Notes under the pieces: generated by a model
Told to the model about the DNA's origin: nothing
Databases searched by the model: none
Seen by the model: the letters and a program-made list of their open reading frames with translations, nothing else
Position numbers and translations under genes: made by a program
Source of the DNA: Streptomyces sp. AP-93
GTDB taxonomy: Bacteria; Actinomycetota; Actinomycetes; Streptomycetales; Streptomycetaceae
Assembly (NCBI RefSeq): GCF_022808175.1
Contig: NZ_JALGBX010000003.1
Location: 372,022 to 436,021, forward strand
Length of the DNA stretch: 64,000 nt
Direction of reading: 5' to 3'
Shown: positions 1 through 8,212 of the stretch, in pieces
Numbering within the stretch: position 1 is the stretch's first letter
Layout of the letters: the number at the start of each line of letters is the position of its first letter

Positions 1-959
1 GAGATCACGCTGCGCGAGGCGTCCCGCAGGGCCATCAGCGCGTAGCCGAGGTCCTCGGGGATCTCCTCCAGGCGGCCGGGGAGGGCCAGCTCCATGACCC
101 GCTCGAAGGTCTCGGACGCGGTCTGCAGGGAGTCGGCGGTCTTCTCGTCGACCAGCTTCGCCGCGCGCTTCACGGCGCGGTTGACCTGGCCCGGGGTGAG
201 CTCTCCCGTGGCGACCCCGGTCACCCGGGACACCAGCTCGTGGGCCTCGTCGACGATCAGCACCTCGTGCTGCGGGAGCACCGGGGCGCCCTCGATCGCG
301 TCGATGGCGAGAAGTGCGTGATTGGTGACGACCACGTCCGCGAGCTTGGCCCGCTCGCGGGCGGCCTCGGCGAAGCACTCCGCTCCGTACGCGCACTTCG
401 TGGCGCCCAGGCATTCGCGGGAGGAGACGGAGATCTGCGCCCAGGCCTTGTCGGAGACACCCGGGGTGAGGTCGTCGCGGTCGCCCGTCTCGGTCTCGTC
501 CGCCCAGTCGCGCAGCCGCAGCAGGTCCTGCCCCAGCTTGCTGGTCGGGGTGGCCGCCTCGAACTGGTCGAAGAGGCCCTCCTCCTCGTCCTGCGGGGCG
601 CCCTCGTGCAGACGGTGCAGGCACAGGTAGTTGGAGCGGCCCTTGAGCATGGCGAACTGCGGGCGGCGGCGGAGCTGCGGATGCAGCGCCTCCACCGTCC
701 GGGGCAGGTCGCGCTCGACGAGCTGGCGCTGGAGGGCCAGCGTCGCCGTGGCCACGACCACGCGCTCGCCGTGCGCGAGGGCCGGCACCAGGTAGCCCAG
801 GGACTTACCGGTGCCGGTACCCGCCTGGATGAGGCGGTGGGAGTTGTCGTCGATCGCTTCGGCGACGGCTTCGGCCATGGCCACCTGGCCGGGGCGCTCC
901 GTGCCGCCGACGGCGGAGACGGCGGCGTGCAGCAGGTCGGGGAGGGAGGGCTTCGTCAT
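1..959 (-). CDS. DinG/XPD-family ATP-dependent DNA helicase, N-terminal part (runs off the window)
   Basis: The first 319 residues are visible; the gene continues past base 1. Superfamily 2 iron-sulfur helicases of the DinG/YoaA type unwind DNA 5' to 3' and act in replication-fork repair. Visible motifs are a Walker A (AGTGTGKS, residues 46-53), four cysteines suited to a 4Fe-4S cluster (C113, C183, C189, C195) and a DEAH box at residues 237-240. The ATG at 959 opens directly into the conserved N-terminus. It lies 52 bp downstream of the second siderophore synthetase on the same strand. From memory a helicase of this type lies between lexA and hflX in other Streptomyces, so this is the conserved neighbour and the siderophore genes are the accessory block. 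The helicase C-terminal domain cannot be checked here. Confidence 0.9.
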   Translation of the reverse strand, partial: MTKPSLPDLLHAAVSAVGGTERPGQVAMAEAVAEAIDDNSHRLIQAGTGTGKSLGYLVPALAHGERVVVATATLALQRQLVERDLPRTVEALHPQLRRRPQFAMLKGRSNYLCLHRLHEGAPQDEEEGLFDQFEAATPTSKLGQDLLRLRDWADETETGDRDDLTPGVSDKAWAQISVSSRECLGATKCAYGAECFAEAARERAKLADVVVTNHALLAIDAIEGAPVLPQHEVLIVDEAHELVSRVTGVATGELTPGQVNRAVKRAAKLVDEKTADSLQTASETFERVMELALPGRLEEIPEDLGYALMALRDASRSVI

Positions 960-1011
960 AGCACTGCCAACCCTACGGGGCCCCGCCGACAGTGACCGCA
1001 CCGGCGAGCGG

Positions 1012-2880
1012 TCATGACCGGTGGAGGGGGTTCGGCACGGTCCCGTACCGGACGGCGTGCGGGCGGTCGGGGCGGTCGCGGTAGCCGTCCTCGTAGAGAC
1101 GGTTCCTGTTGAGACAGAGCCTCCCGATGCGTTCGCCGAGGAGGTCGAAGAGCTCGTAGCGCTCCTTGAGCTCCGGGAAACGGGCCTGGTGGCGGAGGAT
1201 CTCCGCCCGCACGAGGGACCAGAACGTGTCCTCCGCGACCCCGAGCCGGTCCTCGCAGAGGGCGGAGAGGTAGCGGAAGACGCCGACGAAGAGCCCGGAG
1301 TGGATGAACTGGGGCAGGAAGTCCGCGGGCTCGGTGAGCAGGACCGCACGGACCTCGTCGGGCATGGCCGCCAGCTCGGGCAGCGGTTCGGCGCTGATGT
1401 TGACGTCGTCCACGAAGTCCTTGACCGCGAGCCGGACCGGGACGTCGTGCTCGTCGAAGATCACGACGGCGTTCTCGCCGTGCGGGGAGAAGACGGTGCC
1501 GTAGCGGTAGAGGAAGCGGAGCAGCGGAGGCAGCAGGGCGGCGAAGAGGCGCTGGAGCCAGACGGTGGGGGTCAGGCCGGAGCGGGCGACGAGCTCGGCG
1601 GTGAAGGACCGGCCGCGGGGATCGACGTGCAGGAGCGAGGAGAGGGTGCGGGCCCGCTCGCCGGGGGCGAGGTGTCCGGTCAGCGGCTCGCGCCAGATCG
1701 CGCCGAGGAGCTCCTTGTACTGGTACGGGACTTCGGGGAGCGCGTCGTAGACGGGGTGGCGGACCGTGACGGAGGCGACCTCGCCCAGCAGGATCACCCC
1801 GCATTCCTCGCGGAGGAAGGCATCGCCGTCGCGCAGGGAGTGGATCCAGGCGGTGACGGCGGGCGCCGCGAGGGCCAGGTCCGAGGGGAGGCCGCGCCAG
1901 ACCATCGTGTTGAAGATCGAGAGCGGCAGTTTGACGCTGTGGCGGTCGGGGCGGGTGAGGTTGAGGAAGGTCCGGATCGACTGCTGGGGGAGGCGGAGGT
2001 CGGGGTCGGCGGGGAGCGGGACCAGGGTGCCCGCGGCGAGGGCCGGCGCGAAGAGGGGCAGGACGACCTCGTCCCATTGCCAGGGGTGGACGGGGAGGTA
2101 GAGGTAGCCGAGCGGGTCGAGGCCGCGGTCGCGCAGGGTCCGGTCGAAGAGGGCGCGGGTGACGGGGTCGAGCTCGGCGGAGTAGAGCCGGGCGGGGTCT
2201 TCGAGGCCGGCGGTGCCGCGGTAGTGCGCGAGGGAGGTGTGCGCGGCGAGCCAGGGCAGGCGCTGGGCGGTGCGGGCCTCGGGTGCCCAGGCGGTGGTGT
2301 CGGAGGCGGAGAGTCCGATCCGCCCCTTGTTGAGGACGAGCCAGGGGTGGCCGGTCTGGTGGCCCTCGAGGGCCGCGTAGTCGAGGTCCGCGAGGACGTC
2401 CGCGGTCAGCGCGGTGTGATCGATGCGGGCGTCGGCCGCGAGCGTGGCGCTGAGCTCGCGGACGAGGTGACCGAGGGTGGCACCGTCGAGAGCGAGGAGC
2501 GTGCGCGCGCGGATGAGGAAGGCGTACGGGTCCCCGAAGGCGGTCGGCGACCCGGATTCGGCGGGCTGCGGGGTGAGGGTGATCGTGTCGGGTGCGACGT
2601 GCCAGCTGCCGTACGAGCGGCGGCGGGCCCGGAAGCCGAGGCTGCTGCCGTCGTCGAGGGTCAGCGTCCAGGCGTCACCGGAGGCGGCCGGGGCGGGGAC
2701 CGGGGTGATGATCTCCTCGTACGCGAACTCGCCGAGCATCTTGGCGAGCAGGCGGCGAGCGGCGAAATCCCAGGTGGGACGGTTCAGTTCGGGCGGTGTG
2801 CACGGGTGCTGGGGCGACGGGGGCACGGTGTCGGGGAAGTGCGGGCCTGGGGAGTCGGGGGCTGCGGAGAAATTCTGCAC
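1012..2880 (-). CDS. NIS siderophore synthetase (IucA/IucC family), last gene of the operon
   Basis: A 622-residue NRPS-independent siderophore synthetase. The family adenylates a carboxylate such as citrate or a citrate or succinyl intermediate and condenses it with an amine or hydroxylamine. The substrate loop GHPWLVLNKGRIGLS lies at residues 177-191; NKGRIG resembles DesD/RhbF-type enzymes. The C-terminal half has the HGEN...VKDF signature of the nucleotide-binding fold and ends in the FhuF-like tail (NPLHRS). Length is normal for the family. The start is GTG at 2880, four bases after GAGGAG. It lies 117 bp downstream of the acetyltransferase on the same strand. By position and type it probably performs the final coupling or cyclisation, the RhbF/AlcC-like role; substrate identity is inference. 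Confidence 0.93.
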   Translation of the reverse strand: MQNFSAAPDSPGPHFPDTVPPSPQHPCTPPELNRPTWDFAARRLLAKMLGEFAYEEIITPVPAPAASGDAWTLTLDDGSSLGFRARRRSYGSWHVAPDTITLTPQPAESGSPTAFGDPYAFLIRARTLLALDGATLGHLVRELSATLAADARIDHTALTADVLADLDYAALEGHQTGHPWLVLNKGRIGLSASDTTAWAPEARTAQRLPWLAAHTSLAHYRGTAGLEDPARLYSAELDPVTRALFDRTLRDRGLDPLGYLYLPVHPWQWDEVVLPLFAPALAAGTLVPLPADPDLRLPQQSIRTFLNLTRPDRHSVKLPLSIFNTMVWRGLPSDLALAAPAVTAWIHSLRDGDAFLREECGVILLGEVASVTVRHPVYDALPEVPYQYKELLGAIWREPLTGHLAPGERARTLSSLLHVDPRGRSFTAELVARSGLTPTVWLQRLFAALLPPLLRFLYRYGTVFSPHGENAVVIFDEHDVPVRLAVKDFVDDVNISAEPLPELAAMPDEVRAVLLTEPADFLPQFIHSGLFVGVFRYLSALCEDRLGVAEDTFWSLVRAEILRHQARFPELKERYELFDLLGERIGRLCLNRNRLYEDGYRDRPDRPHAVRYGTVPNPLHRS

Positions 2881-2997
2881 GGGACTCCTCGGGATCGGGA
2901 ACTTTGCTGCGTGGCGCAGAGTTTTCGAGGTGAGAGGTACGGGAAGTGAAGAGATGTGCGGGAACGGCCTGGAGGTACGGGACGTGCGGGGCGGCAG

Positions 2998-3669
2998 TCA
3001 GAGGAGATTGCGCAGCGCCCGCTCCCGGATCATCAAGGCGGCTCGCTTGCCGGGCAGTTCGATTTCGGCGGGGCAGCGGAAGCCGGAGTTCAGGAAGGCT
3101 GATACGGAGGGGGTGTTGCGGATGTCCGGTTCGGCGATGACCCGCATGCAGCGGGGGCGGTTGTCGAGCACCAGGTCGGCGACGGCGCGCAGGAGCTCGG
3201 TGCCCAGACCTCGGCCGCGGTTCGTGCCGTCTCCGATGAGCAGGTGGATACCCGTGTCGTGGGGGCGCGCCGGGTAGTGCGCGGCGAGCGGGTCGAGGTC
3301 GGCCCGGTAGATCTCCCAGTAGCTCATCGGCGTGCCGTCGAGGAGGCCGAGACACGGGATGCTGCGGCTGCCCCCGGTCAGCTGTGCCCATACGTGGGCG
3401 GCGGTGACGGCGGCGGGGCCGGCGAGTCCCCAATAGGCGTCCACCTGCGGGTCGTTCATCCAGGCGGTGAGCAGCTTCAGGTCGCGGCGCAGCCGTACGG
3501 GTTCGAGGCTGAAGACGCCGGACCGCGTCGTGACGCCGCCCCAGGCCGCCGGGGAGTCGAGGAGATCGGCCTCGGCGAGCTGGGGCAGCGACTCGGCGCT
3601 GAGACGCGGCGCGGCGGTGCGGAGCTCATCGGTGAGGAGCACGCCGGTGTGGAAGTCGGTGGAGGGCAT
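2998..3669 (-). CDS. Siderophore-type GNAT N-acetyltransferase (AlcB/RhbD-like)
   Basis: A 223-residue acyltransferase. The motif WMNDPQVDAYW near residue 75 is the hallmark of the siderophore acetyltransferase subfamily (Pfam Acetyltransf_8; AlcB, RhbD, IucB), and RGRGLGTELLRA near residue 155 is the acyl-CoA loop. Such enzymes acetylate an N-hydroxy diamine arm before NIS condensation. I chose ATG 3669, which follows GGAG by 11 bases. An alternative in-frame ATG at 3705 overlaps the stop of the upstream NIS gene as ATGA (adding MTRPHSNGEEPP) and would give translational coupling, so the start is uncertain by 12 residues. It lies between the two NIS genes. No hydroxylase that would make its usual substrate is present in the window. 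Confidence 0.88.
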   Translation of the reverse strand: MPSTDFHTGVLLTDELRTAAPRLSAESLPQLAEADLLDSPAAWGGVTTRSGVFSLEPVRLRRDLKLLTAWMNDPQVDAYWGLAGPAAVTAAHVWAQLTGGSRSIPCLGLLDGTPMSYWEIYRADLDPLAAHYPARPHDTGIHLLIGDGTNRGRGLGTELLRAVADLVLDNRPRCMRVIAEPDIRNTPSVSAFLNSGFRCPAEIELPGKRAALMIRERALRNLL

Positions 3670-3701
3670 CGGTGGCTCTTCTCCGTTGCTGTGGGGACGC
3701 G

Positions 3702-6700
3702 TCATTCGTGAAGGGGGTTGGCGATGGTGACGTAGACGGACTGGGTGTCGACGGGGCCGACGAGCTCGTCCAGGCCTCCGAGGCGGGTGAGCAGATTCGC
3801 CTTGCAGCGCAGGGTGGGCGAGTCGAGCAGCCTCTCGGGGAGCGGGCCGAGGCCCGTGGCCTTGCCGAGGAATCGACGGAAGGCGGCCAGCAGGACGCGT
3901 TCGTCGGCGAGCCGCTGGGATCCGAAGGCTCCGATGAGACCGAGCACGTTGTTGATGCCGAGGTAGTAGGCGAAGCGCTCGTCGGTGACGGCGTCGGAGA
4001 CGAAGGTGTCGCTCGTGGCGCCGATTCCGGGGAGCCGGCGCTCCAGTTCCGCGCGGCGGGAGGCGCGGAAGTAGTAGCCCTGGTTGTCGCGGTAGCGGCC
4101 GCCGACCGGCCAGCCGGCCGGGTCGAGGAGGACCAGCGTGTTCTGCTGGTGCGCTTCGAGGGCGATGCCGGCGAGCGCGTCGAAGGCGAGGACCGGCAGG
4201 ACGACGTGTTCGAGGTAGCGCAGGAACCACTCGGCGGCGACGGCGGAGGTCGTCCGCCCGGTGGTGGTGGCGAGGCGCGAGACGGTCTCGGCGAGGCGGG
4301 AGCTCATGGTGGCCCGCCCGGGCCACGGGCGCGGTGCGGTGAGTGCGGCGACGCAGAGGGCGTCGTCGCCCGGTCGGAAGGGGTTGTGACGCAGCAGGAC
4401 GTCGAGTCCGGGGACGGGGCCGTCGTCCGGGGTGTCGACGGCGACCCAGGCGGGATCGCGGACGATGTCGAAGCCGGGGTGGGCGGCCTGCCACCGCTCG
4501 GCGAGTCCGGTGCGGAGCAGTCGGTGCACCTCGATGCCGCGGTGCAGTTCCTTGCGGAGGTTCTCGCGGCGGGAGTTGGTGATGCGCAGGCCCAAGGAGA
4601 GCTTGAGCATCGCGGGGGCGCCGGGCTGGTGGACGGTGCGGATGGAGGAGGTCGGGTACCAGGGGGCGCCGTACGGGCCCAGGTCGTGGAGGAGTCCCGC
4701 ATCGCGGAGGGCGGCGACCGCGGGGCGCTGGAGCAGGTCGCGGACCTGCCAGGGGTGAAGGGGAAGGGGGGTGGCGCCGTCGGGCACCGGGAGGCCGGGG
4801 GCGAGGCGGCCCAGCAGCCGGGCGGCGGAGACCGGGCGGCCGCGTTCGGTCCAGGCGGAGTCGGTGGCGAGGGCGGCGGGTTCGACCGCCACCCAGTGCA
4901 GGGGGAAGGAGCCGTGGAGTTCGGGTGAGTAGCGGCGCACTTCGGCTTCGGAGAGCCCTTCGCGGCTCTTCGGGGTCGGGTGGAGCGGGTGGCCGAGGAG
5001 GAGGGACTGTTCGGCGGTGAGGAACCGGTCCGCGGCGACGGGGCCGGGTGCGGCCGGGCGTTGGCGGCGGTCGCTGATGAACTCGGCGGTCCGGCGCACC
5101 GAGTCGGCGACCCGGCCGACGAGGTCGGCGCTGCCGGGGTCGCCGGGGCCGCCGTCGCTGGGGGCGCCGGTTCCGGGGCCGCCGTCGCCTTCGCGGGCGA
5201 TCAGTGCCGCGAGGGTGACCGCGTCCACGGCGGGGGCGCCGGCGAGTACGCCTTCGATGCGGGCCGGGCCGAAGCGGTGCCAGCCGGCCGCGGACCAGTA
5301 TCGGACGGCGACGAGCAGGGCGGCGCCCGATGCGGGGAGGGGGATGCGCAGGACGGGGCCGACGGGCTGTTCGAGTCCGGTCTCGCGGACCCAGCAGCGC
5401 AGCAGGTTCTCCACCGAGGCGGCCTCGGCGGCGACCCTGGGGTCGGGATGGTCCAAGGGGTCCGCCGCTCCCGCGCGGGGCCGGGCGGTGCCGTCCTTCT
5501 GCCGTGGCACCGCGGCGGGTGCCTGCGACTCGGCCGCCCACCAGGGCATGCCCGCGGCCGGCATGCCCGGGAAGGCGCCGGCAGGACCGGTGCAGCCGTC
5601 CCCCGGCGACGCGGACGCTGCGGCCCGCTCCCCCGGTTCGGCTGCGCCGGGTCGCGGGGCCTCAGCGTCCTGGGCGGCGATGGGCGCGGTGGTGGAACCG
5701 AAGGCCGAAGGGGCCACCTCGGAAGGCCCCTTGGGCACGGCATTGCCCTGCCCCCCCGAGGGCAGCCCGTCCGAACCCCCCGGGCCGGGCGGCGCCGAGT
5801 CGGCCGAGGAGCCGGCGCCCGGGCCCGGGCCGGGCGACGCTCCCCGAGCCTCCGCCCCGGGAAGCCCGGCGCGGGCGTCCGCGGACCCCTCGGCCGGCAT
5901 ACCCCCTGCCCGGCTGGCCGGACCAGCGCCGTAGGCCGGCGGCGAGGCCGCGGGCGAAGGCGCACTGCGCGAGTCGTCGCTGGTAGCCGGTACCCCGGAC
6001 CACGCCACGGCACCGGCCAACGGCGGCCACGCGGTGGGGGCGGGAGAAGATCCAGCGGACACGGCCGGATCAACGGCCGGCCGGGGGGCACTGTCCGCTG
6101 GAGCAAGCAGCGGCGGCCATGCGGTGGGGGTGGGCGAGGAACCGGCGGACACGGCCGGATCAACGGCCGGCCGGGGGGCACTGTCTGCTGGAGCGAGCAG
6201 CGGCGGCCGCGCGGTGGCGGTGGGGGGCAATCCGCCGGGCCCGGCGGGAGGGGAGGTTGGCTGGGGAGAACGTTCCGCTGGAACGGGTGGCGGCTGCCAC
6301 GGGGCGGCGGGCGCAGGCTCGGTGCCCGTGGCCGTAGGAGAAGTGGGCGGAGCAGGTTGGGCCGTGGCACCGGACGGCGACGGGCCGGACCTGCCGTCCA
6401 GGGAGGCAGAGGGGGCGGCCCACGTGGGCGCAGCCATCACGGCCGAGGTGGCGCCGACTGGAGCCGGCCCGTCCGGGGCCCCTGGGACGGCCAGGGCCGG
6501 GCTCGGAGCGGGAGCCGTGGGCTCGGTACCGAAAGGCTTCCCGTGCTGGGTCGGCGGGTGCTCGTTGAAAGCTGTCAGGTACGGAGAAGGGTGGTCATCC
6601 GGCGGTGGCGTCGGCGCCCCGCCAAGGGCCGGGGCCGGGGCCGACGGCGGCGGCGTAGGTCCGGCTGGGGTGGTGGGAGACGACGCCGGCGTGCTCTCGG

Positions 6701-8204
6701 CGACGGGTCGGGCCCCGGGTGCGGGGGTCGGGGGTTGCAGGAGCCCGGCGGAGATGGTCGGAAGCAGCGAGGGCCGGTGCCCGACCGCAGCAGCCGAACC
6801 CTGGGCGGCCGCTGGCGGTGCCCCGACGGTGGGCGGGACGCCGGGAGGAGGGGCTGACGCTGTTGAGAGGGCCGCGGTCTCCTCCGGAGTCGACGGTGGC
6901 GAGGAGCTGACGGGGGCGGGCATGGAGGACATGGGCCTGTACCCGGGGGAAGGGGGAGAGCCCTGGGCGTGGGAAGGCTCGACCGGACCGCTCCCTGCGC
7001 CGGGTGGCGGACCCAGGGCCGGCCCCGACATGGGCTGCAGCGGCGCAGCCGCAGCAAGGGGGGACGGCCGTGGCTGATCGGCGGACGCCGAGGAAGGCGG
7101 CACAGAGACACCCGGAGGAATCGGCGAACCCAGCCCATCAGCGGGCACCGACAGCAGATCAGCCGGCACCGGCGGCGGAGGGGCGGACTCAGCCGCCATG
7201 AGCGAGGCAGGCGCCGAGAGGGGCGATGCGGCGGCGGCCGGGGCGAGCGGGGAACTCAGCCGGTCAGCGGACACGGACGGCGCCAGGGCGGGGGCAGGCG
7301 AAGACCCCGTCGACAGCAGCGGATTGACAGGCTCCGGGGCCGGCGGCGCAGACTCAGCCGCAGCAAGAGGGGACCGTGGCGGATCGGCAGGCACCTCGGC
7401 AGGCACCGCCGAGGGCGGCACAACAGCGGCCTGCGGAAGCGGCGGACTCAGCCGATCAGCCGACGCCGACAGCTGCAGGGCGGAGGCGGGCGGAGAGTCC
7501 GGCGACGGCAGGGCGTAGGCAGGCATCGGCTTCGGTGGCGCGGACTCAGCCGGAGGCTGCGGGGACCGTAGCGGAGTGGTGGGCGCCACCGGTGGTGGTA
7601 CGGGGTTGGCCGGTGGCTGCGCGGAAGCGGACTGCGGAAGGGTGGGGCCCAAGGAGGGCACAGGATACGGCGCCTCGGTAGGGGGAGGGATGGGTCCCAA
7701 GGAGGGCGCAGGGGGGACCACGTCGGCAGACGGAGAGGCAGGACCCACGGAGGGCACAGGAGGGACCACGTCGACGGACCGAGAGGTGAGGCCCAAGGAG
7801 GGCACAGGGGAGACCACGTCGGCGCGCGGAGAGGCAGGACCCAAAGAGGGCACAGGAGGGACCACGTCGACGGACGGAGAGGCGGGACCCACGGAGGGCA
7901 CAGGAGGGACCACCTCGACGGACGGAGAGGCAGGACCCACGGAGGGCACAGGAGGGACCACGTCAGCGGACGGAGAGGCGGGACCCAAAGAGGGCACAGG
8001 AGGGACCACGTCGACGGACGGAGAGGCGGGACCCAAAGAGGGCACAGGAGGGACCACGTCGGCGCGCGGAGAGGAGGGATCCAGGGAGGGCGCAGGGGGG
8101 GCCGCGTCGGCGGGCGGGGGGGTGGTGCCCGAGCGCGGTGTGGGGTGGAGCGCGTCGGCGGGCGGAGGGGTGGGGGGCGGGGAGGGGTGGAGGGGGTTGG
8201 GCAT
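3702..8204 (-). CDS. NIS siderophore synthetase with a ~900-residue Pro/Ala/Ser-rich repetitive N-terminal extension
   Basis: The open frame gives 1500 residues. Only about the last 580 (from roughly 918 onward, base ~5450) form an IucA/IucC synthetase, recognisable by GHPLHPTPKSREG, LHPWQ, SSIRTVHQPG, EAHQQNTLVLLD and RDNQGYYFR. That is the full normal length of the family. The preceding ~900 residues are low complexity, rich in Pro, Ala and Ser, with no domain I recognise. They include eight or more copies of a 16-residue repeat (core VVPPVPSLGPASP) and two copies of a 30-residue repeat. The ATG at 8204 follows AAGGA by five bases and begins eight bases after the aminotransferase stop, so translation from there is plausible. 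A conventional protein could start near MPAAGMPWW (~5570). In the repeat area codon choice is looser (CCT, TCT, TTG) than in the core. The downstream acetyltransferase abuts or overlaps by 4 nt. Confidence 0.85.
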   Translation of the reverse strand: MPNPLHPSPPPTPPPADALHPTPRSGTTPPPADAAPPAPSLDPSSPRADVVPPVPSLGPASPSVDVVPPVPSLGPASPSADVVPPVPSVGPASPSVEVVPPVPSVGPASPSVDVVPPVPSLGPASPRADVVSPVPSLGLTSRSVDVVPPVPSVGPASPSADVVPPAPSLGPIPPPTEAPYPVPSLGPTLPQSASAQPPANPVPPPVAPTTPLRSPQPPAESAPPKPMPAYALPSPDSPPASALQLSASADRLSPPLPQAAVVPPSAVPAEVPADPPRSPLAAAESAPPAPEPVNPLLSTGSSPAPALAPSVSADRLSSPLAPAAAASPLSAPASLMAAESAPPPPVPADLLSVPADGLGSPIPPGVSVPPSSASADQPRPSPLAAAAPLQPMSGPALGPPPGAGSGPVEPSHAQGSPPSPGYRPMSSMPAPVSSSPPSTPEETAALSTASAPPPGVPPTVGAPPAAAQGSAAAVGHRPSLLPTISAGLLQPPTPAPGARPVAESTPASSPTTPAGPTPPPSAPAPALGGAPTPPPDDHPSPYLTAFNEHPPTQHGKPFGTEPTAPAPSPALAVPGAPDGPAPVGATSAVMAAPTWAAPSASLDGRSGPSPSGATAQPAPPTSPTATGTEPAPAAPWQPPPVPAERSPQPTSPPAGPGGLPPTATARPPLLAPADSAPRPAVDPAVSAGSSPTPTAWPPLLAPADSAPRPAVDPAVSAGSSPAPTAWPPLAGAVAWSGVPATSDDSRSAPSPAASPPAYGAGPASRAGGMPAEGSADARAGLPGAEARGASPGPGPGAGSSADSAPPGPGGSDGLPSGGQGNAVPKGPSEVAPSAFGSTTAPIAAQDAEAPRPGAAEPGERAAASASPGDGCTGPAGAFPGMPAAGMPWWAAESQAPAAVPRQKDGTARPRAGAADPLDHPDPRVAAEAASVENLLRCWVRETGLEQPVGPVLRIPLPASGAALLVAVRYWSAAGWHRFGPARIEGVLAGAPAVDAVTLAALIAREGDGGPGTGAPSDGGPGDPGSADLVGRVADSVRRTAEFISDRRQRPAAPGPVAADRFLTAEQSLLLGHPLHPTPKSREGLSEAEVRRYSPELHGSFPLHWVAVEPAALATDSAWTERGRPVSAARLLGRLAPGLPVPDGATPLPLHPWQVRDLLQRPAVAALRDAGLLHDLGPYGAPWYPTSSIRTVHQPGAPAMLKLSLGLRITNSRRENLRKELHRGIEVHRLLRTGLAERWQAAHPGFDIVRDPAWVAVDTPDDGPVPGLDVLLRHNPFRPGDDALCVAALTAPRPWPGRATMSSRLAETVSRLATTTGRTTSAVAAEWFLRYLEHVVLPVLAFDALAGIALEAHQQNTLVLLDPAGWPVGGRYRDNQGYYFRASRRAELERRLPGIGATSDTFVSDAVTDERFAYYLGINNVLGLIGAFGSQRLADERVLLAAFRRFLGKATGLGPLPERLLDSPTLRCKANLLTRLGGLDELVGPVDTQSVYVTIANPLHE
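6021..6220 (-). repeat. 90-bp tandem repeat inside the NIS synthetase extension
   Basis: Two full copies (6021-6110 and 6111-6200) and a 20-bp start of a third. They differ at a handful of positions. Because 90 is a multiple of three, the frame is kept and the unit encodes a 30-residue Pro/Ala/Ser-rich segment beginning LLAPADSAPRPAVDP. Confidence 0.9.
7717..8100 (-). repeat. 48-bp tandem repeat array (8 copies, degenerate flanks) coding a 16-residue repeat
   Basis: Units start at 7717, 7765, 7813, 7861, 7909, 7957, 8005 and 8053, with diverged units on both sides (about 7669 and 8101). Each unit contains the plus-strand words ACCACGTCG and GAGGGCACAGG. Read on the minus strand it encodes 16 residues with core DVVPPVPSLGPASP. 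The exact 48-bp period keeps the frame open through the whole array. Confidence 0.93.
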
Positions 8205-8212
8205 TGGGGTCC

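Noticed and set aside
1009..1020. 12-bp palindrome CGGTCATGACCG at the end of the siderophore operon as an operator
   Set aside because: It overlaps the stop codon of the last gene and stands 50 bp before the helicase start; a single short palindrome in GC-rich DNA is not convincing.
1021..2949. Long open frame on the plus strand across the second NIS gene
   Set aside because: Its Glu/Gly/Val-rich composition is typical of the antisense of a GC-rich gene; the minus strand has clear family motifs.
7717..8100. Repeat array as a CRISPR
   Set aside because: The units are contiguous without spacers and encode an in-frame peptide repeat; no cas genes are nearby.
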